A DNA stretch of 64,000 nucleotides from contig CAIKMJ010000078.1 in NCBI GenBank assembly GCA_903828455.1, positions 49,702 to 113,701 of the forward strand, in the 5' to 3' direction. Below are positions 1 to 9,295 of the stretch, piece by piece; position 1 is the first letter of the stretch; each line of letters begins with the position of its first letter. The stretch is from an uncultured Acidobacteriia bacterium (GTDB lineage: Bacteria > Acidobacteriota > Terriglobia > Bryobacterales > Bryobacteraceae). A program made the position numbers and the translations under genes. The notes under the pieces are model-generated. The model was not told the DNA's origin. It was given only the letters and a program-made list of their open reading frames with translations, and did no database searches.

Positions 1-701
1 TAAACGTTCTGCACGTCGTCGTGGTCTTCGAGCGCGTCGTGGAGCTTCATCATGCCCTGCGCGGTCTTGCCTTCGAGGGTCATGAGATTTTTCGGCACCA
101 TGGAGACTTCCGCCGAAACGGTTTCGATCTTCGCCTTGGCCAGGGCTTCCACCACGGCTTCGTGCGAGCCGACATCGGAGAGAATCTCCCATGTTTCGCC
201 GTTGTCTTTCAGGTCGTCGGCGCCGGCTTCAAGCACCAGATCCATGAGCTGATCTTCGGTGGCCTTTTCCTTTTCGATGGTGACCACGCTCTTGCGCTCG
301 AACATCCAGGCGACGCTGCCCTGTTCGCCGAGGTTGCCGCCGTTCTTGGAGAACATGTGGCGGATTTCGCTCACGGTGCGGTTGCGGTTATCGGTTGCAA
401 CCATAACCAGCACGGCCGCGCCGCCGGGCCCGTAGCCTTCGAACATGACTTCGTCGATCTGGCCGCCTTCGAGCTCACCGGTGCCGCGCAGAATCGCTTT
501 CTTGATGTTGTCCGACGGCATGGAAACGGCCTTGGCCGCCGCAATCGCCGTGCGCAGACGGGGGTTGCCGTCCGGGTCGCCACCGCCGCCGCGAGCCGCG
601 ATCTGGATTTCCTTAATCAGCCGCGTGAACGACTTACCGCGTTTGGCATCGAGGGCGGCCTTTTTGTGTTTAATCGTCGCCCACTTTGAATGACCTGACA
701 T
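1..701 (-). CDS. yebC: YebC/PmpR family DNA-binding regulator (3' end cut by window)
   Basis: The minus-strand reading frame starts at ATG 701-699 and runs off the window with about 233 codons, close to the usual 240-250 residues, so only the last few codons are missing. The protein opens with MSGHSKWATIKHKKAALDAK, the hallmark N-terminus of the YebC/TACO1 family, and contains the family segments GGGGDPDGNPRLRTAI and FEGYGPGGAAVLV. Family members bind DNA as regulators, and recent work also links them to relief of ribosome stalling. A weak GGAG lies 12 bases upstream of the ATG. The gene is divergent from the histidine kinase gene. Confidence 0.95.
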   Translation of the reverse strand, partial: MSGHSKWATIKHKKAALDAKRGKSFTRLIKEIQIAARGGGGDPDGNPRLRTAIAAAKAVSMPSDNIKKAILRGTGELEGGQIDEVMFEGYGPGGAAVLVMVATDNRNRTVSEIRHMFSKNGGNLGEQGSVAWMFERKSVVTIEKEKATEDQLMDLVLEAGADDLKDNGETWEILSDVGSHEAVVEALAKAKIETVSAEVSMVPKNLMTLEGKTAQGMMKLHDALEDHDDVQNV

Positions 702-914
702 GTTTGAGAAAACTCCGGAAGTGTGAGCCGGGGCGCAGTGACGCAGCCCGGGCATCGGTTTTTATTGCAAACAGTCAGGATATCAGATCGGGCCGGTACC
801 GCCACGGGACCTGGAGCTTTTGGCGCGGGAGCTGGCGGTGCCCTGGCTTTTGTCTTCGGTGTTCGTCGCGCCGGTCGCAGCCAGGACACCGGTCCGGAAC
901 GCACCTATAATTGG

Positions 915-3305
915 ATGAGTCGCCTGGCCGAACCGGACGACGTTACAGCATCACGATATTGCGCCGTGCCGAATTCCGCCAAACTCGCTCCCCTCGCGGC
1001 GCTGCTCCAGTCCGGCAGCGCACCGGACAGTCTGCTCTCCGCTCTGCTGGACGCGATTCCCGAGCCGATCGTTATCTACGATCGACAAGCGCAGTTCGTA
1101 TTCGCCAACACCGCCGGGCAACAATATTTCGAACCGTTCGGGATTACGCCGGAGGGCTGCATTGCGAGCTCCCACGCGAGCGGCCGATTTTTCGAGATGC
1201 CTTCCGGGCGTCCGCTCACGGTGGATGATCTTCCGCTGGCCAGAGCATTTCGCGGCGAGCCGGAGCCGCGTGTCGAATTTCTCGTTACCGGGGTGGACGG
1301 GCAACCGCCGTTCTGGCTGGATTGCTCCGCGCGACCGCTCATCACCCCGACCGGCGAATGGGTGGGCGTCATTCTGACCATCCGCAACATCACCAGCGTG
1401 AAGGAAAAAGACGCCGAAGTGGCAGCCCAGCGGCTGCTGCTCGATCATGTTTTCGACCGGAGCCTGGCGGGCGTGGTCCACTCCACGTTCGAGGGCGACA
1501 TCATCGACTGCAATGACGCCTTCGCGAACATGCTGGGCTATGCGACGAAGGACGAACTGCTCGGGCTCAATGTCGCGGCGCTGCACTTTTTTGCGGAAAC
1601 GCGCGTCGAAATGCTGCGCCAGCTGGAATCCCGCGCGCAGCTCAGTGAGTATGAAATCTGTTACCGGCACAAGGACGGGTCGCCGCGCTGGGGGCTGATT
1701 AACGTTTCCGTTTTCCGGCCGCTGGGGGCCGAGAGCAGGAACGTGATTTCCACCGTCGTCGATATCACGGCGCGCAGGCTTTCGGAGGAGTCGGTGCGGC
1801 AGAGCGAGCGCCGCTTTGCCGCTTTCATGCGCCACCTGCCGGGCGTTGCGTTCACCAAAGACCTGGACGGCCGCTACGTCTATTACAACGAAGCCGCGTG
1901 GCCGCTGTTCGGGAAGCCGCCGGAGGCTCTGATTGGCCGCAGAGATGAAGAGATCTGGCCGGCCGAAGATGCGGCGCTGTATCGCAGCCATGACGAGCAG
2001 GTGATTGCCACGGGCCGGCCGGTGGAAGTCCTCGAACCCGGCTTGCATGCCGATGGCCGGCATTTCTGGCTGATGTACAAGTTTCCCATTGTGGAGAACG
2101 GCAGGGTGGTGCTGATCGGCGGCATCGGCATCGATGTTACGGAGCGGCAGCGGCTCGAAGAACAACTGGCGCAGACCAGCCGGATGGAGGCGCTGGGCCG
2201 TCTCGCCGGCGGCGTGGCGCACGACTTCAATAATCTGCTGACCATCATTTCCGGCTACGGCCAGCTGCTGATCGAGGGGCTGGCTCCCTCCGCTGGCGCC
2301 ACGATGCCGGTGAGCCGGCTGACCAGCTATGCCGATGAGGTGCTGAATTCGGCGCGGCGCGCGGCGTCGCTCACGAGCCAGTTGCTGGCCTTCAGCCGCC
2401 GTCAGAACGTGGAGCCGGATGCGTTCGACCTGCGCGGGCTGGTCCTGCGCCTCGAACAGTTGCTCGGCCGCATGCTGGGCGAGGACATCGAGCTGACGGT
2501 GCATTGCGATCCCGAGCCCTGCCCGGTTCGCGCCGACGTGCATCAGATGGAGCAGGCCCTGATCAACCTCGCGGTCAACGCGCGCGATGCTTTACCTCTT
2601 GGGGGAACGCTCGGGATTGAGTGCCGCCGCGTGGAATCGCCGCCGGGCGTGCTGCTGGAAGTGCGCGACGACGGCATTGGGATGGATGAAACCACCCGCG
2701 AGCATCTGTTCGAGCCGTTCTTCACCTCCAAGCCCGCCGGCAAGGGCACGGGGCTCGGACTGTCGACTGTCTACGGTGTGATTTCGCAGGCCGCCGGCAC
2801 GATCGATGTGGAAAGCGCTCCGGGCGAGGGCACCATCTTCCGGATCCGGTTGCCGCTGGTGGAGAACTTTCATCCGAGGGAATCGGTTTCGGCGGAAGCG
2901 CCCGCGCCCGGTTCGGAACTGGTCCTTGTGGTGGAGGACGAACCCAGCCTGCGCGCCCTGATCGCCACGATTCTTGGGGACATCGGCTATCGTGTGGAGG
3001 TGGCCGAGTCCGGCGCGGAGGCGCTCGAGATTGTGGCGCGGCTCGAACGTCCCGTGGACGTTGTTCTCACGGACGTCATCATGCCGCGAATGAGCGGCGC
3101 GCAACTGGTGGTGGAGCTGCGCAAAGCCGACCCGGGGCTGCGCGTGCTGTTCATGTCGGGCTACACCGACGACATGCTGGCCGGCTACGGCATTCTGAAG
3201 GGACAGACGCGGCTGATCCAGAAGCCGTTTACGGCCGATTCGCTGGCGCGCGCGCTGCGTTCGGTTCTCGATGCGCCCGCCGGTTCGCCGGCAACGGCCG
3301 CGTAA
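915..3305 (+). CDS. PAS-PAS-PAS hybrid sensor histidine kinase with receiver domain
   Basis: About 796 residues, no transmembrane segment seen, so probably a cytoplasmic sensor. Three PAS domains come first (starting near LLDAIPEPIVIYD, LLLDHVFDRSLAGVVH and FMRHLPGVAFTKD). Next is a HisKA dimerisation domain with H-box GGVAHDFNNLL, then an ATPase domain with N-box NLAVNARDAL, G1 DDGIGMD and G2 GKGTGLGLS. The C-terminal receiver domain has VVEDEP, the phospho-acceptor Asp in VLTDVIMPRMSG and the conserved Lys in QKPFT. The frame is open back to 723, but the domains need nothing before 915. TATAAT lies at 906-911, only three bases before ATG 915, so a GTG at 966 is a plausible alternative start. 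Ligand and output are unknown; no partner regulator gene is adjacent. Confidence 0.9.
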   Translation: MSRLAEPDDVTASRYCAVPNSAKLAPLAALLQSGSAPDSLLSALLDAIPEPIVIYDRQAQFVFANTAGQQYFEPFGITPEGCIASSHASGRFFEMPSGRPLTVDDLPLARAFRGEPEPRVEFLVTGVDGQPPFWLDCSARPLITPTGEWVGVILTIRNITSVKEKDAEVAAQRLLLDHVFDRSLAGVVHSTFEGDIIDCNDAFANMLGYATKDELLGLNVAALHFFAETRVEMLRQLESRAQLSEYEICYRHKDGSPRWGLINVSVFRPLGAESRNVISTVVDITARRLSEESVRQSERRFAAFMRHLPGVAFTKDLDGRYVYYNEAAWPLFGKPPEALIGRRDEEIWPAEDAALYRSHDEQVIATGRPVEVLEPGLHADGRHFWLMYKFPIVENGRVVLIGGIGIDVTERQRLEEQLAQTSRMEALGRLAGGVAHDFNNLLTIISGYGQLLIEGLAPSAGATMPVSRLTSYADEVLNSARRAASLTSQLLAFSRRQNVEPDAFDLRGLVLRLEQLLGRMLGEDIELTVHCDPEPCPVRADVHQMEQALINLAVNARDALPLGGTLGIECRRVESPPGVLLEVRDDGIGMDETTREHLFEPFFTSKPAGKGTGLGLSTVYGVISQAAGTIDVESAPGEGTIFRIRLPLVENFHPRESVSAEAPAPGSELVLVVEDEPSLRALIATILGDIGYRVEVAESGAEALEIVARLERPVDVVLTDVIMPRMSGAQLVVELRKADPGLRVLFMSGYTDDMLAGYGILKGQTRLIQKPFTADSLARALRSVLDAPAGSPATAA

Positions 3306-3316
3306 CGCTCACCGCG

Positions 3317-3322
3317 TAAAAT
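3317..3322 (+). promoter_or_regulatory. -10 element of a predicted leaderless hpt promoter
   Basis: TAAAAT ends exactly six bases before the hpt ATG at 3329, so a normal -10 to start-site distance would put the first transcribed base at the A of the ATG. No good -35 is visible. It belongs to a recurring arrangement in this window. Confidence 0.6.
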
Positions 3323-3328
3323 AGCCAG

Positions 3329-3847
3329 ATGGCACTCCGTCCGCTTCTGACCGACGAAACCATCGAGGCGCGCATTCGCGAAATGGGCGCTCAGATTGAC
3401 GCCGATTATCCGACCGCCACGCCGCTCTGGCTCATCTGCATCCTGAAAGGCGCCTGTTATTTTATGGCGGACCTTTCGCGCGCGATCCGCCGCGAAGTCT
3501 TCATCGACTTCATGGGGATCTCCAGCTACGGCAAGGAAAAGACGACGTCGGGCGAAGTGAAAATCACCAAGGATATCGATATCTCGCTCGAAGGCGTCGA
3601 TGTGCTGATCATTGAGGACATCATCGACAGCGGCGTGACTTTGTCGTATCTGGTCCGGCTCCTGCAGCAGCGCAAGCCGCGGTCGGTGCGGATCGCGACG
3701 CTGCTGGATAAGCCGGAGCGCCGGCTGCGTCCGGTGGATGTGGCGTATGTGGGATTCAGAATCCCGGATGAATTCGTGGTCGGCTACGGGCTCGACCATG
3801 CCGAGCAGTATCGCAATCTGCGCGATCTGTGCGTGCTGGAAGAGTAG
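3329..3847 (+). CDS. hpt: Hypoxanthine (guanine) phosphoribosyltransferase
   Basis: 172 residues, the normal size for bacterial Hpt. It converts hypoxanthine or guanine plus PRPP to IMP or GMP in purine salvage. The PRPP-binding motif VLIIEDIIDSGVTLSYL is near residues 90-106, and the family's ILKGACYFMADL and FIDFMGISSYG segments are present. A conserved C-terminal VGYGLDHAEQYRNL closes the protein. The start is ATG 3329, supported by the -10 placement. It is convergent with dut, 29 bases away, so the two probably share a transcription end region. Annotated only on family resemblance, but the motifs are unambiguous. Confidence 0.95.
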   Translation: MALRPLLTDETIEARIREMGAQIDADYPTATPLWLICILKGACYFMADLSRAIRREVFIDFMGISSYGKEKTTSGEVKITKDIDISLEGVDVLIIEDIIDSGVTLSYLVRLLQQRKPRSVRIATLLDKPERRLRPVDVAYVGFRIPDEFVVGYGLDHAEQYRNLRDLCVLEE

Positions 3848-3876
3848 GGCCGCGCGGCGCGCAGACCGGCCGCGAG

Positions 3877-4314
3877 TTACCTTCCCGACGAGCCGAAGCC
3901 GCCGTGGCCGCGCACGGAGTCGCCGAGGTCGCCTTCATCCCATTCGACGGCTTCATAGCGCGCGATGACCATCTGCGCGATGCGGTCGCCCACGGCAATT
4001 TCAAACGCCGCGCTCCCGAAGTTGTGCAGGATGACTTTGACTTCGCCGCGATAGCCGGGGTCGATGGTCGCCGGCGCGTTCGGCAGCGTAATTCCGTGCT
4101 TCAGCGCGAGGCCGCTGCGAGGGCGGATCTGCGCCTCGAAGCCGGGCGGGATCTCAAGCGCAAGGCCGGTGGCGACGAGGCGCGTCTCTCCGGCGGCGAG
4201 CACAACGGCTTCCACGCTGTGAAGGTCCATGCCGGCGTCTTCGTCCGGACCGTGCGCGTAGCGCGGTAAAACGGCGTACTCATGAAGTTTGCGAATCCGG
4301 ACTCGTGTGGCCAT
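3877..4314 (-). CDS. dut: Deoxyuridine 5'-triphosphate nucleotidohydrolase (dUTPase)
   Basis: 145 residues, typical of homotrimeric dUTPase, which hydrolyses dUTP to dUMP and pyrophosphate, limiting uracil in DNA and supplying dUMP for thymidylate synthesis. Motifs I-V are visible in order: [15 protein letters not shown], the uracil-binding stretch [13 protein letters not shown] with catalytic Asp, GDRIAQMV, and the C-terminal glycine-rich arm [11 protein letters not shown]. It is divergent from the thyX gene with only 38 bases between start codons. The two consecutive steps dUTP to dUMP to dTMP are thus encoded back to back. A minus-strand TATCAT at 4342-4347 overlaps the thyX -10 and may drive dut with a leader of about 20 bases. 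Confidence 0.96.
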   Translation of the reverse strand: MATRVRIRKLHEYAVLPRYAHGPDEDAGMDLHSVEAVVLAAGETRLVATGLALEIPPGFEAQIRPRSGLALKHGITLPNAPATIDPGYRGEVKVILHNFGSAAFEIAVGDRIAQMVIARYEAVEWDEGDLGDSVRGHGGFGSSGR

Positions 4315-4340
4315 GGTTTGGGGGAACGGAGCTAACCCGA

Positions 4341-4346
4341 TATGAT
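4341..4346 (+). promoter_or_regulatory. -10 element of a predicted leaderless thyX promoter
   Basis: TATGAT ends six bases before TTG 4353. This spacing matches that of hpt, cca and other genes here and is the main argument for choosing TTG 4353 as the thyX start. Confidence 0.55.
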
Positions 4347-4352
4347 ATCCGT

Positions 4353-5771
4353 TTGACCAAACGAGTCATCACCGTCGCCCCGCTGCCGCCCGAAAAAAGT
4401 GCGTACGCGCTTGCCCGCTACTCGCGCTCGGCCGATTCCATCCGTCAGTCGATCGACTGGGTCCGTACGCACAATTCGCAGTCGTTCCTCGAAAGCTACT
4501 ACTTTCAGTACGGCCATCAGTCGATCGCCGATCTGGGCCATACGGTGCTGTGCTTTGAAGGCATCAGCGAGCTGGCCGCGACGGAGATTGAAGATGAAAC
4601 GCTGTGGGACGGGCAGGCCAAGTCGTCCCGCTACCAGGACTTCTCCAAAAGCGGCTTCATCACGCCTCCGGAGCTGAGCGAGGCCGATGCGGCGGCTTAT
4701 CAGGCGGCCGGAAGTGCGCTGCTTGCGGCGTATCAGGACATTCACGGGCGCGTGAACGAGCATCTGCAGACGGCGTTGCCGCGGCCGGAATCGATGAAGC
4801 CGGACGCGTACGCGCGCAACATTGCGGCGCGCGCCTTCGACGTTGCCCGGTACCTGCTTTTCTGGGGCGTGCCGACCAACGTGGGGCAGATGACGTCGAT
4901 CCGCACGCTGGAGAAGCAAATCCGCCGCCTGCGCGTTTCCGAGTACGCCGAGCTGCGGAGCCTCGCCGAGGAGATCGCCGCCGCCTGCGCCGCGCCGCCC
5001 GATTGCATCTGGACCGATGCCGACGCCGAGCCGCTGGCGCCGACGCTGGCGCGCCATGCCGAGCCGGATGAGTATCTGCGGCAGTCGAATGCCGATGTGG
5101 CGCAGTGGGCGGCGCAGAATCTGAAAATAGCGGCCGCCGATGCGCCGCGCGTCGATCTGGTGAAGCCGGCCGAGGTGCTGGCGGAGATTGCGGCGACGCT
5201 GCTCTATCCGGTGTCGACGCACTCTTTCCGTTCGATCTACGAAACGGTGCGTGGATGGTCGCGCGCGCGCCAGGCCGAAGTCCTGGACGTGGCGGTGCAG
5301 TCACGCGGCCAGCGCGATGACCTGTTGCGGGCCTTCCGCGGCGGCCAGTACTGCTTCGACATGCTGATCGACATCGGCGCCTACCGCGACTTCCACCGGC
5401 ATCGCCGCTGCCACCAGTACCGCCAGGCGTACGACGGCACGCACGGCTACGATACGCCGGATCTGCTGGCCGCCGCCGGCGCTGTAGTTCCCTACACCGA
5501 TGCCATGGAGTCCGCGCTCGCCGCGCTGCGCACACTGCCCGACCCGGCGCGCCAGTATCTGCTGCCGTTCGGCGCGCGCTCGCGTTTCCTCTTTAAGATG
5601 GATTTCGCCGAGGCCGAGTACATTGCGCGCGTGCGCAGCGGCGTGAAGGGCCACTTCAGCTATCGCCAGGTGGCGTGGGAAATGAAGCAGCGCGTGGAGG
5701 AGATCGACCCCGAACTGGGCCGCCTCATACAGGCCACGCCGCCGTGGATCGAAGATCCGCTCAAGCGTTAA
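4353..5771 (+). CDS. thyX: Tandem (double-domain) flavin-dependent thymidylate synthase ThyX
   Basis: 472 residues, about twice the usual 220-250 of ThyX, which methylates dUMP to dTMP with methylene-tetrahydrofolate and FAD. Both halves look like ThyX. The first half has [20 protein letters not shown] and then QAKSSRYQ near residues 87-95, but acidic residues (EIEDE) where the RHR signature belongs. The second half has the RHR signature in [16 protein letters not shown] near residue 349, but Ala at the position of the signature Ser, and ends with the conserved [20 protein letters not shown]. The signature is therefore split between halves. The frame is open to an ATG at 4305, but that would overlap divergent dut; TTG 4353 sits six bases after TATGAT. 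Its stop abuts the stop of the convergent HNH gene. Confidence 0.85.
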   Translation: MTKRVITVAPLPPEKSAYALARYSRSADSIRQSIDWVRTHNSQSFLESYYFQYGHQSIADLGHTVLCFEGISELAATEIEDETLWDGQAKSSRYQDFSKSGFITPPELSEADAAAYQAAGSALLAAYQDIHGRVNEHLQTALPRPESMKPDAYARNIAARAFDVARYLLFWGVPTNVGQMTSIRTLEKQIRRLRVSEYAELRSLAEEIAAACAAPPDCIWTDADAEPLAPTLARHAEPDEYLRQSNADVAQWAAQNLKIAAADAPRVDLVKPAEVLAEIAATLLYPVSTHSFRSIYETVRGWSRARQAEVLDVAVQSRGQRDDLLRAFRGGQYCFDMLIDIGAYRDFHRHRRCHQYRQAYDGTHGYDTPDLLAAAGAVVPYTDAMESALAALRTLPDPARQYLLPFGARSRFLFKMDFAEAEYIARVRSGVKGHFSYRQVAWEMKQRVEEIDPELGRLIQATPPWIEDPLKR

Positions 5772-6299
5772 TCAATAGAACAGATACTTGCGCCACTGCT
5801 CGTCGCCCTTGCCGAGCAGACGCATCAGATGGCGGCTGGTATGCAGGCTGAACGGCCGCGGCTGGCGCGCCAGCTTGAAGCCCGCTTCCTCCGGCGTGCG
5901 GCTGCCCTTCCGGTTGTTGCACTGATGGCAGCAGGCCACCAGGTTCTCCCACGCCGATTCGCCGGCGCGCGAGCGCGGAATCACGTGGTCGAGCGTCAGC
6001 TCCCCGGCCGGCAGCACTTTGGCGCAGTACTGGCAGGTGTAACGGTCGCGCATCAAAATGTTTTTCCGCGACAGGGCGCGCGTCTGGTGCGGGATTCTGC
6101 GGTACTCGAGCAGTCGAATGACGGAGGGAACGCGCATGGTTCGGCGCGTGGAATGGATGGCGCTTGCCGACACTTCTTCGGCCGAGGCGATGCCTTTCAG
6201 CACCAGCACCAGCGCTCTCCGCGCGGCACAAATGTTAATGGGTTCGTAGCTTGCGTTGAGGACAAGCACGGGTTTCTGCAGTCGGCTCCAGGTCGGCAT
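5772..6299 (-). CDS. HNH endonuclease family protein
   Basis: 175 residues from ATG 6299, preceded by a GGAGAG ribosome site about 11 bases upstream. The core reads [20 protein letters not shown], then [21 protein letters not shown] and CNNRKG: a zinc-binding CxxC...CxxC HNH fold with the catalytic His in LDHVIPRS. The N-terminal [15 protein letters not shown] segment is typical of this common stand-alone bacterial HNH group, whose cellular role is unclear. An alternative ATG at 6320 would overlap the end of comF by 13 bases. It lies directly downstream of comF on the same strand, so the two are probably cotranscribed. Confidence 0.88.
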   Translation of the reverse strand: MPTWSRLQKPVLVLNASYEPINICAARRALVLVLKGIASAEEVSASAIHSTRRTMRVPSVIRLLEYRRIPHQTRALSRKNILMRDRYTCQYCAKVLPAGELTLDHVIPRSRAGESAWENLVACCHQCNNRKGSRTPEEAGFKLARQPRPFSLHTSRHLMRLLGKGDEQWRKYLFY

Positions 6300-6307
6300 G
6301 TGGTTCG

Positions 6308-7213
6308 TTATTCTCTCCATCGTCGATCTACTCTGGCCAATGTCAGAAGGGAAACGGATTTTGCGCCCCCTCGTTTCAGCGCCGCCGCGCACGCGCGTGC
6401 CGTAGCGCCGGTCGTCATCACGTCGTCAATTAACAGAATGGTTTTGTCGTTGAGATCCAGTCCGGAGCGGACGGCGAAGGCGCCGCTCACATTTTTTTTG
6501 CGTCCCGCGCTGGCGAGGCCCGCCTGCACCGCGGTCGCCCGCTTCCGCCGCAGAGCCCTCACCATCGGCATGGCGCGGCGTTTCGCCACGTGTGCGGCGA
6601 GCAGTTCCGCCTGATTGAAGCCGCGCTGCCAGCGGCGCTTCCAGTGCAGCGGGACGGGCACGACGGCGTCGTAGCGGTCTTCGATGGGCAGCACGCGGTC
6701 CATGAGGCGGCCGAGCGGTTCGGCCAGCGGCTTCATGCCGGAATATTTGAAAAGGTGAATGAGGCCGCGCAGATTGCCTTCATAGCCGCCGAAGCAGATG
6801 GCGCGATCGAAGCCGCGCAGCCCGCCGCGGCACGCCGCGCAGACGCTGTGTTCATCCAGCGGATAGTCGTTCACGAACGGCGTGTTGCAAACCGCGCAAC
6901 TGAACTCGGCCTGCAGCGGGGCCGGCGACACCATGCACTCCGCGCACACGGGAACTCGCGTCCAGCCGTTCAGCGGGCGTTTGCACAGACGGCAGTCGTC
7001 AGGGAAAAACAGCGAAAAAAGACCGTGGGGGATCCCGCGGATTACGTCGAAGGCGCCGGTTCTCGTTAGCAGGCTACTCGAGAAGGCGCACCTCCCTGTA
7101 TTGGTTGGGCCTGTATTGGTTGGGCCTGTACTGGTCGGGCCTGTACTGGTCGGGCCTGAATTGGCCGTATTCGGTGTGAAACCGCGGCGCGGGCGACCGT
7201 CGCGTGGCGCCAT
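6308..7213 (-). CDS. comF: ComF family phosphoribosyltransferase-like protein with repeat-encoded N-terminus
   Basis: The conserved part starts near [15 protein letters not shown]. It has four-Cys zinc clusters ([20 protein letters not shown]), the [23 protein letters not shown] segment region and the PRPP-type loop [17 protein letters not shown]. ComF proteins are needed for DNA uptake in naturally competent bacteria; the biochemical role is unsettled. With ATG 7213 the protein has 301 residues, some 50-60 more than usual, because a 15-bp tandem repeat at 7095-7164 reads as GPT(S/N)T repeats. No ATG, GTG or TTG exists between the repeat and the domain, so either the repeat is translated or a rare start is used. 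The domain call is firm; the start is not. Confidence 0.82.
   Translation of the reverse strand: MAPRDGRPRRGFTPNTANSGPTSTGPTSTGPTNTGPTNTGRCAFSSSLLTRTGAFDVIRGIPHGLFSLFFPDDCRLCKRPLNGWTRVPVCAECMVSPAPLQAEFSCAVCNTPFVNDYPLDEHSVCAACRGGLRGFDRAICFGGYEGNLRGLIHLFKYSGMKPLAEPLGRLMDRVLPIEDRYDAVVPVPLHWKRRWQRGFNQAELLAAHVAKRRAMPMVRALRRKRATAVQAGLASAGRKKNVSGAFAVRSGLDLNDKTILLIDDVMTTGATARACAAALKRGGAKSVSLLTLARVDRRWRE
7095..7164. repeat. 15-bp tandem repeat, 4.7 copies
   Basis: Units at 7095, 7110, 7125 and 7140 plus a 10-base partial. The first two read CCTGTATTGGTTGGG and the next two CCTGTACTGGTCGGG, so copies 1-2 and 3-4 are identical pairs, which suggests stepwise duplication. It lies in the 5' part of the comF reading frame; the period is a multiple of three and keeps the frame. 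Confidence 0.95.
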
Positions 7214-7418
7214 GACAGGCGCAGGGCTTCCGGTGCAGGCATCTCACAGCCCGCGGCCAGGATTCTCCGGTAGTGCGTGTACTGTCCGGAACGAAGCGCC
7301 ATAGCGGCTCTCTGTCTTATGCACTCAAGTGTAGGAAGACGGCGCGGGTCTTGTCAAATGCGTCGGGTTGGCCGAGTGCGGCCGGGCCGGGTCGTTTTGG
7401 CCGCGCCGCGCATCTGAA

Positions 7419-7452
7419 TGAATGAGCATCTAACCTGAATGAGCATCTAACC
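7419..7452. repeat. 17-bp direct duplication upstream of the dioxygenase gene
   Basis: TGAATGAGCATCTAACC occurs twice head to tail (7419-7435, 7436-7452), ending 22 bases before the ATG at 7475. Both copies carry an out-of-frame ATG. It may be a recent slippage event or a duplicated regulatory site. Confidence 0.9.
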
Positions 7453-7474
7453 TGAAGGAGAGGCGAAGCTGACA

Positions 7475-8251
7475 ATGTCCACCCGGCAACCGGTTGTCTT
7501 TCTCGGACACGGCAATCCGATGAACACGATTTCGCGGAATCGGTTTACCGAGGCGTGGGCAGCGCTCGGCCGCTCACTGCCGCGCCCGAAGGCGATTCTG
7601 GCGGTCTCGGCCCACTGGTACACGCGCGGTTCGGCGGTCACGATCAACACCGCGCCCGAAACCATCCACGATTTCGGCGGCTTTCCGCAGGCCCTTTACG
7701 ACGTCCAATATCCCGCGCCGGGCGACCCCGGGTTGGCGCGCCGCGTCCACGCGCTGCTCGCTCCGGTGGAGACCGATCTTTCCGAAGCGTGGGGGCTCGA
7801 TCACGGCACCTGGTCCGTGCTGCGCCATGCGTATCCGGATGCCGAGGTGCCCGTCGTACAGCTCAGCATCGACGGCACGCGGCCGGCGGCCTATCATTAC
7901 GAACTGGGCCGGCGGCTGGCGGCACTGCGCGAGGAAGGCGTGCTGATTCTCGGCTCCGGCAACATTGTGCACAACTTCCGCGCCTACGTTCCGGGGCAGG
8001 ATGTGGGCCCTTATCCATGGGCAGCGGCATTCGACGAACGGGTGCGCGAGTCGGTTCAGTCCGGCGATCATGCGCCGCTGATCGGCTATGAAAAGCTCGG
8101 CCGCGATGCCGCGCTCGCCGTGCCGACGCCGGATCACTACCTGCCGCTGCTCTATGTGCTGGGCGCCGGCCTGCCGGATGAGGCGGTCACATTCCCGGTC
8201 GACGGCTTCGAAGGCGGCTCCATGTCGATGCTGGCCGTGCAACTCGGCTGA
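7475..8251 (+). CDS. ygiD: DODA-type (YgiD-like) extradiol ring-cleavage dioxygenase
   Basis: 258 residues, the usual length of the class III extradiol dioxygenase family that includes E. coli YgiD (4,5-DOPA dioxygenase). Metal-binding histidines are visible in FLGHGNPMN, in SAHWYTRG, in LDHGTW and in GSGNIVHNFR. These enzymes open catechol rings using zinc or iron; the natural substrate here is unknown. ATG 7475 follows GAAGGAGAGG at a rather long 14-base spacing. Transcribed alone, between divergent comF and trpS in the same direction. Confidence 0.9.
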   Translation: MSTRQPVVFLGHGNPMNTISRNRFTEAWAALGRSLPRPKAILAVSAHWYTRGSAVTINTAPETIHDFGGFPQALYDVQYPAPGDPGLARRVHALLAPVETDLSEAWGLDHGTWSVLRHAYPDAEVPVVQLSIDGTRPAAYHYELGRRLAALREEGVLILGSGNIVHNFRAYVPGQDVGPYPWAAAFDERVRESVQSGDHAPLIGYEKLGRDAALAVPTPDHYLPLLYVLGAGLPDEAVTFPVDGFEGGSMSMLAVQLG

Positions 8252-8299
8252 CGCGCGCGTGGCGGTCACTGCTACGCTGTTTGTTTCGGCCAAATTCTC

Positions 8300-9289
8300 A
8301 TGAAATCGCGCGTTCTTTCCGGCGTCCAGCCGTCCGGCAATCTGCATATCGGCAACTACCTCGGGGCGCTCTCGAACTGGGTCAAAATCCAGTACGACTA
8401 CGAGAGCATCTTCTGCATCGTGGATCTCCACGCCATCACGGTGTATCAGAATCCGGACGAACTGCGCGCCAAAATCCGCGAACTGGCGGCGCTGTTTCTC
8501 GCCTGCGGCATCGACCCGAAGCATTCGAAGATCGTGGTGCAGTCCACCGTGCAGGCGCATTCCGAGCTTGCCTGGCTGCTGACCTGCGTTACGCCCATGG
8601 GCTGGCTGGAGCGGATGACGCAGTTCAAGGCGAAGTCGGCCGCGCAGGAATCGGTCGGCGACGGCCTTTTCCAGTACCCGGTTCTGATGGCTGCCGATAT
8701 TCTGCTCTACCAGGCGGGTATCGTGCCGGTCGGGGAAGATCAGATGCAGCATCTGGAACTGGCGCGCGACATTGCGCAGCGCTTCAATTCGCTGTACGGC
8801 GATACCTTCGTGATGCCGGCGACGAAGCTGCCCGCCGTGGGCGCGCGCGTGATGGGCTTTGACGATCCGACGGCGAAGATGAGCAAGTCGGCGGCCGGTT
8901 CCGGCCACGCGGTGGCGCTGCTCGATCCGCCGGATCGCATCCGCAAGACCATCATGCGGGCCACCACCGACTCCAATCCGGCGGTCGATTTCGAAACGAT
9001 GGGCCCGGGCGTGCAGAATCTGCTGACGGTGTACCAGGCGTTCGCGGAATGGTCGAACGACCAGATGCAGGCCCACTTCGCCGGCATGCGTTATGGCGAC
9101 CTGAAGAAGCAGGTGGCCGAAATGGTGGTGTCGAAGCTGGAACCGATCCAGCAGCGGTATCAGGAGATCGTTGCCGAGCCGGGCTATCTGGACGGCATTA
9201 TCCGCCAGGGCGCCGAGGCCGTCACTCCCATCGCAAACTCCACCGTTGAACTGGTGAAGCTGCGGATGGGAATCTATACTGCGGCGTAA
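8300..9289 (+). CDS. trpS: Tryptophanyl-tRNA synthetase
   Basis: 329 residues, normal for bacterial TrpS. The class I nucleotide-binding motif appears as SGNLHIGNYLGAL near the N-terminus and the KMSKS loop as AKMSKSAAGSG. The tryptophan-binding region FCIVDLHAITV and PVLMAADILLYQ are intact. It charges tRNA-Trp and is essential. TACGCT at 8273-8278 could be a -10 giving a leader of about 15 bases before ATG 8300. It is convergent with the permease gene; a perfect palindrome spans its stop codon. Confidence 0.97.
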   Translation: MKSRVLSGVQPSGNLHIGNYLGALSNWVKIQYDYESIFCIVDLHAITVYQNPDELRAKIRELAALFLACGIDPKHSKIVVQSTVQAHSELAWLLTCVTPMGWLERMTQFKAKSAAQESVGDGLFQYPVLMAADILLYQAGIVPVGEDQMQHLELARDIAQRFNSLYGDTFVMPATKLPAVGARVMGFDDPTAKMSKSAAGSGHAVALLDPPDRIRKTIMRATTDSNPAVDFETMGPGVQNLLTVYQAFAEWSNDQMQAHFAGMRYGDLKKQVAEMVVSKLEPIQQRYQEIVAEPGYLDGIIRQGAEAVTPIANSTVELVKLRMGIYTAA

Positions 9290-9295
9290 CGCCGC
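9281..9295. terminator. Palindrome spanning the trpS stop, possible bidirectional terminator
   Basis: GCGGCG-TAA-CGCCGC is a perfect six-base-pair inverted repeat that contains the trpS stop codon and ends one base before the stop of the convergent permease gene. There is no T-run, so intrinsic termination is uncertain. Confidence 0.4.

Noticed and set aside
951..2543. 530-codon open frame on the minus strand through the histidine kinase gene
   Set aside because: It is a shadow of the plus-strand gene: His/Arg/Gln/Ala-rich, no domain, while the opposite strand has complete PAS, HisKA and ATPase motifs.
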